The translations under genes were made by a program, and so were the position numbers. Positions 42,362-46,213 of a stretch of DNA of 46,213 nucleotides are shown here, piece by piece (within the stretch, counting starts at the first letter, position 1; each line of letters begins with the position of its first letter). Source of the DNA: Candidatus Binataceae bacterium. Its GTDB lineage: Bacteria; Desulfobacterota; Binatia; Binatales; Binataceae. The notes beneath the pieces were generated by a model, which was given only the letters and a program-made list of their open reading frames with translations, was not told the origin of the DNA and did no database searches. The DNA lies in the NCBI GenBank assembly GCA_024281015.1, contig JAMXLL010000230.1, positions 1-46,213 of the forward strand. The letters are read 5' to 3'.

Positions 42362-42470
42362 GACGCCGTTGCGGCCATGCCGTATCTCGGCACGCGTGCC
42401 TGAAACCATTCACACGTTTTCTGGCGTCGGCTTCAGTCTCATCACCTCCGGCAATGATTCGAGGCGCTGC

Positions 42471-44660
42471 TTACGGAACGGCGAACCAAAGCACGCCGAG
42501 CGGGGGCAGCTTCAGTGACAACGAGTAATCGAAGCCGTGACGCGCAATCGATTCGGCCTGTACCGAGCCGGAGTTACCGACGTTGCTGCCGCCGAACCAT
42601 TCTGAATCGGTGTTGAGGATTTCGCGGTAGCTACCTGGCGCCGGTACTCCGACGCGATATTCATAGCGCACTACCGGGGAGAAATTGCAGACACAAATCA
42701 ATCGCCGTGCGTCGCCGCGCGGAATCCGCATGAACGCAATTACATTATCGTCGGCATTGTCGGCATCGATAAAATGAAAGCCCGCCGGGTCGGTGTCCGC
42801 TTCCCACAGCGCCGGTTCGGCACGGTAGATTTGGTTCAAGGTCCGGACTAGTTCCTGAAGCCCGCGATGCTCGTCGTACTGGGCCAAGTGCCAGTCCAGG
42901 CTTTCATCATGATTCCACTCGTGCCATTGCCCGAACTCGCCTCCCATGAAGAGCATTTTCTTGCCCGGCCGCGCCCACATGTAGGCGTAGAGCGAGCGCA
43001 GGTTCGCGAACTGCTGCCAACGATCGCCCGGCATTTTGGATAATAGCGATGCCTTGCCATGCACGACCTCGTCGTGCGAGAGCGGCAGGATAAAGTTCTC
43101 GCTCCAGGCGTAAAGAAAGCCAAAGGTGAGTTCGCGATGATGGTAGCGGCGATGAATCGAATCACGCCCGAAATAATTGAGGGTGTCGTGCATCCAACCC
43201 ATGTCCCACTTGAAGCCAAAACCGAGGCCCCCGACGTAGGTAGGCTTACTGACGGCGGCCCAACTGGTCGATTCTTCGGCGATCGTCATGGTTCCGGGAG
43301 CGCGGCCATAGGTAAGTTCGTTGAGCGCCTTGATGAAGGCGACCGCCTCAAGGTTCTCCCGTCCGCCGTACATATTGGGGATCCACTCGCCCTCCTTGCG
43401 CGCGTAGTCGAGATACAACATCGAGGCTACTGCGTCCACGCGCAGCGCGTCGGCATGATAATCCAGTAACCAGTGCAATGCGCTGGCAGTAAGAAAATTG
43501 CGCACTTCCTCCCGGCCATAGTTGAAGATGAAGGTATCCCAATCAGGATGGTGCCCCTTGCGCGGATCGAGATGCTCATAGAGGGCGGTGCCGTCGAAGC
43601 GGGCGAGCGCAAATGAATCAGTCGGAAAATGGGCGGGCACCCAGTCCAGGATGACGCCAATCCCACGCTGATGAAGATGATCGATGAAATAGCGGAAATC
43701 GTCCGGCGTGCCCCATCGTGCGGTGGGGGCGAAGTAGCCGGTCACCTGGTAACCCCATGAACCTGAGAACGGGTGCTCCATGATCGGTAGCAATTCGACA
43801 TGAGTAAAGCCCATGTCATTGACATAATCCGCGAGCATCGGGGCGATTTCACGATAGGTCAGCCAGCGGTTTTCTTCTTCCGGAATCCGCCGCCAGGAGC
43901 CGAGGTGCACCTCGTATATCGATAATGGCGAACTAAGCATCTCCCGCCGTTCGCGCGCTTCCATCCATTGCATGTCAGCGAACTCATAGGAGGACTGAAA
44001 AATGCGCGAGGCAGTTGCCGGTGGCTTTTCAGTGGCAGCAGCGAATGGATCGGCCTTGAGTATCAGCCGGTTGTCTGACGTGCGCAGTTCGAATTTATAA
44101 TTTACGCCAGCGCCGAGTTCGGGAATGAACAATTCCCAGATCCCCGACGACCCGAGCACGCGCATCATGTCGAGCCGGCCATCCCAACCGTTGAAATCGC
44201 CCACCACGCTCACCCGGCGCGCATTGGGCGCCCAGACGGCAAAAGCGACTCCATGAATGCCGTCGATTTCACGAACGTGCGCGCCCAGTTTTTCGTGGAT
44301 ACGCTCGTGACGTCCTTGATTCCACAGCAGCTGATCCAACTCGCCGACCGTGGGCAGAAAGCGGTACGGATCATGGACCGTTGCCACCGTACCGTCGGGA
44401 TATTGCACGCGAAGCTTGTAAGGAAAGACTTCTTCGCGATCGCTAATCACCACCTCGAAGAGGCCATCCCCGTTCTGCTGCACCATCGGCCGAGGCGTTG
44501 CACCGTTCTCGACTACTGAGATCTCGTTCGCGCCTGGCCGCCATGCCCGAATTGTGACGCCATCCGGGCCTGGGTGGGCGCCCAGGATAGAATGCGGGTC
44601 GGAATGTTCAAGTCTCAGCAGGCGTTCAATTTCAGAAAAAGCGATCGCATCAGATGCCAC
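42471..44660 (-). CDS. glgB: 1,4-alpha-glucan branching enzyme
   Basis: 729-residue GH13 glycogen branching enzyme. Two N-terminal carbohydrate-binding-like domains ('HSILGAHPGPDGVTIRAWRPGA' and 'GDFNGWDGRLDMMRVLGSSGIWELF') precede the barrel. Catalytic residues: nucleophile Asp in 'ALRVDAVASMLYLDY', Glu in 'MTIAEESTSW', and 'LPLSHDEVVHG'. It moves alpha-1,4 chains to alpha-1,6 branches. GTG start with GAGGTGAT five bases upstream (complement of 44666-44673). Ends 110 bp from the convergent FUSC gene. No glgA, glgC or glgX in the window. Together with zwf, gnd and PEPCK it marks the carbon-storage segment. Confidence 0.96.
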   Translation of the reverse strand: MASDAIAFSEIERLLRLEHSDPHSILGAHPGPDGVTIRAWRPGANEISVVENGATPRPMVQQNGDGLFEVVISDREEVFPYKLRVQYPDGTVATVHDPYRFLPTVGELDQLLWNQGRHERIHEKLGAHVREIDGIHGVAFAVWAPNARRVSVVGDFNGWDGRLDMMRVLGSSGIWELFIPELGAGVNYKFELRTSDNRLILKADPFAAATEKPPATASRIFQSSYEFADMQWMEARERREMLSSPLSIYEVHLGSWRRIPEEENRWLTYREIAPMLADYVNDMGFTHVELLPIMEHPFSGSWGYQVTGYFAPTARWGTPDDFRYFIDHLHQRGIGVILDWVPAHFPTDSFALARFDGTALYEHLDPRKGHHPDWDTFIFNYGREEVRNFLTASALHWLLDYHADALRVDAVASMLYLDYARKEGEWIPNMYGGRENLEAVAFIKALNELTYGRAPGTMTIAEESTSWAAVSKPTYVGGLGFGFKWDMGWMHDTLNYFGRDSIHRRYHHRELTFGFLYAWSENFILPLSHDEVVHGKASLLSKMPGDRWQQFANLRSLYAYMWARPGKKMLFMGGEFGQWHEWNHDESLDWHLAQYDEHRGLQELVRTLNQIYRAEPALWEADTDPAGFHFIDADNADDNVIAFMRIPRGDARRLICVCNFSPVVRYEYRVGVPAPGSYREILNTDSEWFGGSNVGNSGSVQAESIARHGFDYSLSLKLPPLGVLWFAVP

Positions 44661-44869
44661 GCCATCACCTCGTTGTAAATGGTTGGATTCAATCCGCCGG
44701 AATGAAATGCCGCTGCCCCAGCCTCATGCGCCGCTCTCACACCGCTTAGCCTTAGCCTAAACTGCTAAACGAGCACACTCAATTACGCAGGAGAGCACGA
44801 GCCTAGCGGAGGTGCCGATAGAAGGGCCGAACGGGAACTTAAGTTAAGAGGAATTATGAGACGCACAAA

Positions 44870-45892
44870 TCAAGAAATGCGCAGGACCGCGGCACCCTGA
44901 AGCTCATCATGCTTAAGCTTCTGCAGGGCTAGATTGGCTTCGCCCAACGCCATCGCGGCGGTATGAGTCCGTACCGGTATTTCACCGGCCAGCTTCAGGA
45001 ACTCCTCTCCATCCCGACGGCTGTTTGCGGTAACGCTGCGCAGTTCCTTTTCGTAGAAGAGGTGGCGTTCGTAGTCGAGCGGCGGAATGGTGCTCAAGTA
45101 GATTCCGGCCACCGCCAATATACCCCCGCGATCCAGCGCCTGGAGCGCCGCGGGGACCAGGTTGCCGGCCGGTGCAAACAAGATTGCCGCGTCGAGGGGA
45201 GCTGGCGGCGGTTCTTCGGCACTGCCGATCCATTCGGCGCCCATTTGCCTGGCTAATTCCAAATGCCGGCCGCCACGCGTCATGACGAACACGCGGCATT
45301 TCCAATATTGGAGGACTTGGAACGCGAGATGGGCTGAGCCGCCGAAGCCGTATAGGCCGACTGTCGCGCCCGGCCTTATCTCTGCTCGCTTGATCGCTCG
45401 ATAGCCGATGATACCCGCACAGAGCAGCGGCGCCAGTTGCTCATCAGCAATCGTCGGCGGCAAAGGATATGCGAATTCCTCGCGTGCGACGGTCCATTGA
45501 GCATAGCCGCCGTTCTGATCCCAACCGGTGAAGCGCGCATTCGGGCAGAGATTTTCCCGGTCCCTCGTGCAGTAAGGGCATACCGCGCAAGTTTCGTGCA
45601 GCCAGGCCACTCCGACACGCTGGCCGAGCCTGAAACGGCGGCATCCTTGGCCGAGTTCAGCGACCTCGCCGACAATCTCGTGCCCGGGAATGATCGACTC
45701 GTGCTTCGGAGCTAGATCGCCCTCGGCGACGTGCAGGTCGGTGCGACAGACGCCGCAGGCCCGCACTCTGACCAGCACTTCTCCGGTTTGTGGCTCGGGC
45801 CGTCGTAACTCGACAGCTTGAAGGGGGTTGTTCTCGATGGGACCGGGCGTTCGTACCACCATCGCCCGCATCATCTCCGAACGAGCGGACAT
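44870..45892 (-). CDS. Zinc-dependent alcohol dehydrogenase
   Basis: 340-residue medium-chain dehydrogenase. Catalytic zinc: Cys in 'CGVCRTDLH', His in '[10 protein letters not shown]'. Structural zinc: four cysteines in '[15 protein letters not shown]'. Cofactor motif '[18 protein letters not shown]' (NAD(H) Rossmann), and substrate region '[16 protein letters not shown]'. The G-F-G-G-S-A pattern is shared by AdhP-like alcohol dehydrogenases with broad substrate range. Start ATG 45892 is tentative; in-frame methionines at residues 7-8 are preceded by GGAG and could be used. Same strand as the partial acyl-CoA synthetase upstream (91 bp). Confidence 0.94.
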   Translation of the reverse strand: MSARSEMMRAMVVRTPGPIENNPLQAVELRRPEPQTGEVLVRVRACGVCRTDLHVAEGDLAPKHESIIPGHEIVGEVAELGQGCRRFRLGQRVGVAWLHETCAVCPYCTRDRENLCPNARFTGWDQNGGYAQWTVAREEFAYPLPPTIADEQLAPLLCAGIIGYRAIKRAEIRPGATVGLYGFGGSAHLAFQVLQYWKCRVFVMTRGGRHLELARQMGAEWIGSAEEPPPAPLDAAILFAPAGNLVPAALQALDRGGILAVAGIYLSTIPPLDYERHLFYEKELRSVTANSRRDGEEFLKLAGEIPVRTHTAAMALGEANLALQKLKHDELQGAAVLRIS

Positions 45893-45983
45893 AGATTAGA
45901 TGATAGCAGCAGAGCGCCGGCTATTTTAATGGGCTAAACCTATTGCCTCGCGCCGGCGCCAAGCGGCCCGCGTTCGCACGAGC

Positions 45984-46213
45984 CTAATTGCCGCCCCTCG
46001 CCGCGTCTTTTGCGCGGCGCCGTGACCAGTAATCGTAGGCGACCCTGAGGGCCGCGGCCGAGCGCTCGAAGCTATCGAACACCACCAGGCCGCGCTCACG
46101 GGCGAGCTGTTTCGCCCGGACTACTATCGTTTCCACATGTGCAGGATGCAGAATCACGCAGAACGGCTTGCTGGTCTGGCTGTTGAACTCCGCAATCTTG
46201 TCGAGCAATCCGG
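45984..46213 (-). CDS. Probable NDP-forming acyl-CoA synthetase (CoA ligase), C-terminal end (partial)
   Basis: The frame is open to the right edge; the visible last ~76 residues read 'NSQTSKPFCVILHPAHVETIV', 'AKQLARERGLVVFDSFERSA' and 'AALRVAYDYWSRR'. The 'GL.VF.S..RAA.AL...Y.YW' ending is like that of ADP/NDP-forming acetyl-CoA or acyl-CoA synthetases, whose last CoA-ligase segment predicts domain order. Its catalytic His and CoA-binding parts would be outside the window. The stop is at 45984-45986. Identification rests on a short tail, hence moderate confidence. Confidence 0.6.
   Translation of the reverse strand, partial: GLLDKIAEFNSQTSKPFCVILHPAHVETIVVRAKQLARERGLVVFDSFERSAAALRVAYDYWSRRRAKDAARGGN

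Noticed and set aside
1-46213. tRNA genes, CRISPR arrays, insertion sequences and prophage
   Set aside because: None seen on reading both strands: no repeat-spacer arrays, no transposase-like proteins, no cloverleaf-like segments.

Overview
The window reads as a chromosome segment of an uncultivated, Gram-negative, moderately GC-rich bacterium. The Gram-negative cell plan is inferred from several lipoproteins with lipobox signals, an RlpA protein, a TolC-type outer-membrane factor and a periplasmic adaptor. GTG and TTG starts are frequent. Gene content (thiolase plus DUF35 protein, N-acyl-D-amino-acid deacylase, aminoglycoside-phosphotransferase-like kinase, SDRs, GTP-type PEPCK, His-43 AspRS) would fit deltaproteobacterial or 'Binatota'-like soil lineages, but no rRNA or other phylogenetic marker was available to settle this. 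I found no tRNA, rRNA, CRISPR array, insertion sequence or prophage.

Layout. 1-1.75 kb: stress block with the N-terminal part of a Lon-related protease (running off the left edge), Hsp20, and a divergent universal stress protein. 2-3.8 kb: GTP-dependent PEP carboxykinase. 4.4-5.9 kb: an unknown protein and a nickel/cobalt transporter. 6.1-7.8 kb: DUF35 protein and thiolase, closed by a clear terminator. 7.9-11.8 kb: hisS, aspS and an overlapping lipoprotein gene. 11.9-17.5 kb: an XRE/MmyB-type regulator, a structured intergenic region, an N-acyl-D-amino-acid deacylase divergent from a MarR-like regulator, and an FAD monooxygenase. 17.6-20.1 kb: VOC protein, nadD, rsfS and alpha/beta hydrolase on the minus strand. 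20.2-25.5 kb: AI-2E transporter, a frameshifted amidohydrolase, a CX5R phosphatase, a SnoaL-like protein, a probable M78-peptidase remnant, an SDR, a phosphotransferase and a DUF3309 peptide. 25.7-27.6 kb: a long-type GMP synthase.

27.6-34.1 kb is a gene-poor accessory stretch. It carries a lone receiver domain, small secreted proteins (DUF4412-like protein, lipoproteins, RlpA, glycine-zipper lipoprotein) and two decayed genes: a D12-class DNA adenine methylase and the first ~65 residues of a GH15 glucoamylase. 34.2-36.8 kb: gnd and zwf. 37.2-42.4 kb: a tightly coupled efflux operon (outer-membrane factor, YtcA-like lipoprotein, HlyD adaptor, FUSC pump). 42.5-46.2 kb: glgB, a zinc alcohol dehydrogenase and the C-terminal end of a probable NDP-forming acyl-CoA synthetase at the right edge.

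Functionally, the clearest themes are central carbon and storage metabolism (PEPCK, zwf, gnd, glgB, with the GH15 gene lost), stress response, envelope and efflux, and peripheral degradation of acyl, D-amino and aromatic compounds. No complete novel defence or mobile system was found. The most unusual items are the gene remnants, the long GMP synthase, the YtcA/FUSC efflux operon, a MarR-type operator and a structured intergenic element at 12.95-13.01 kb.
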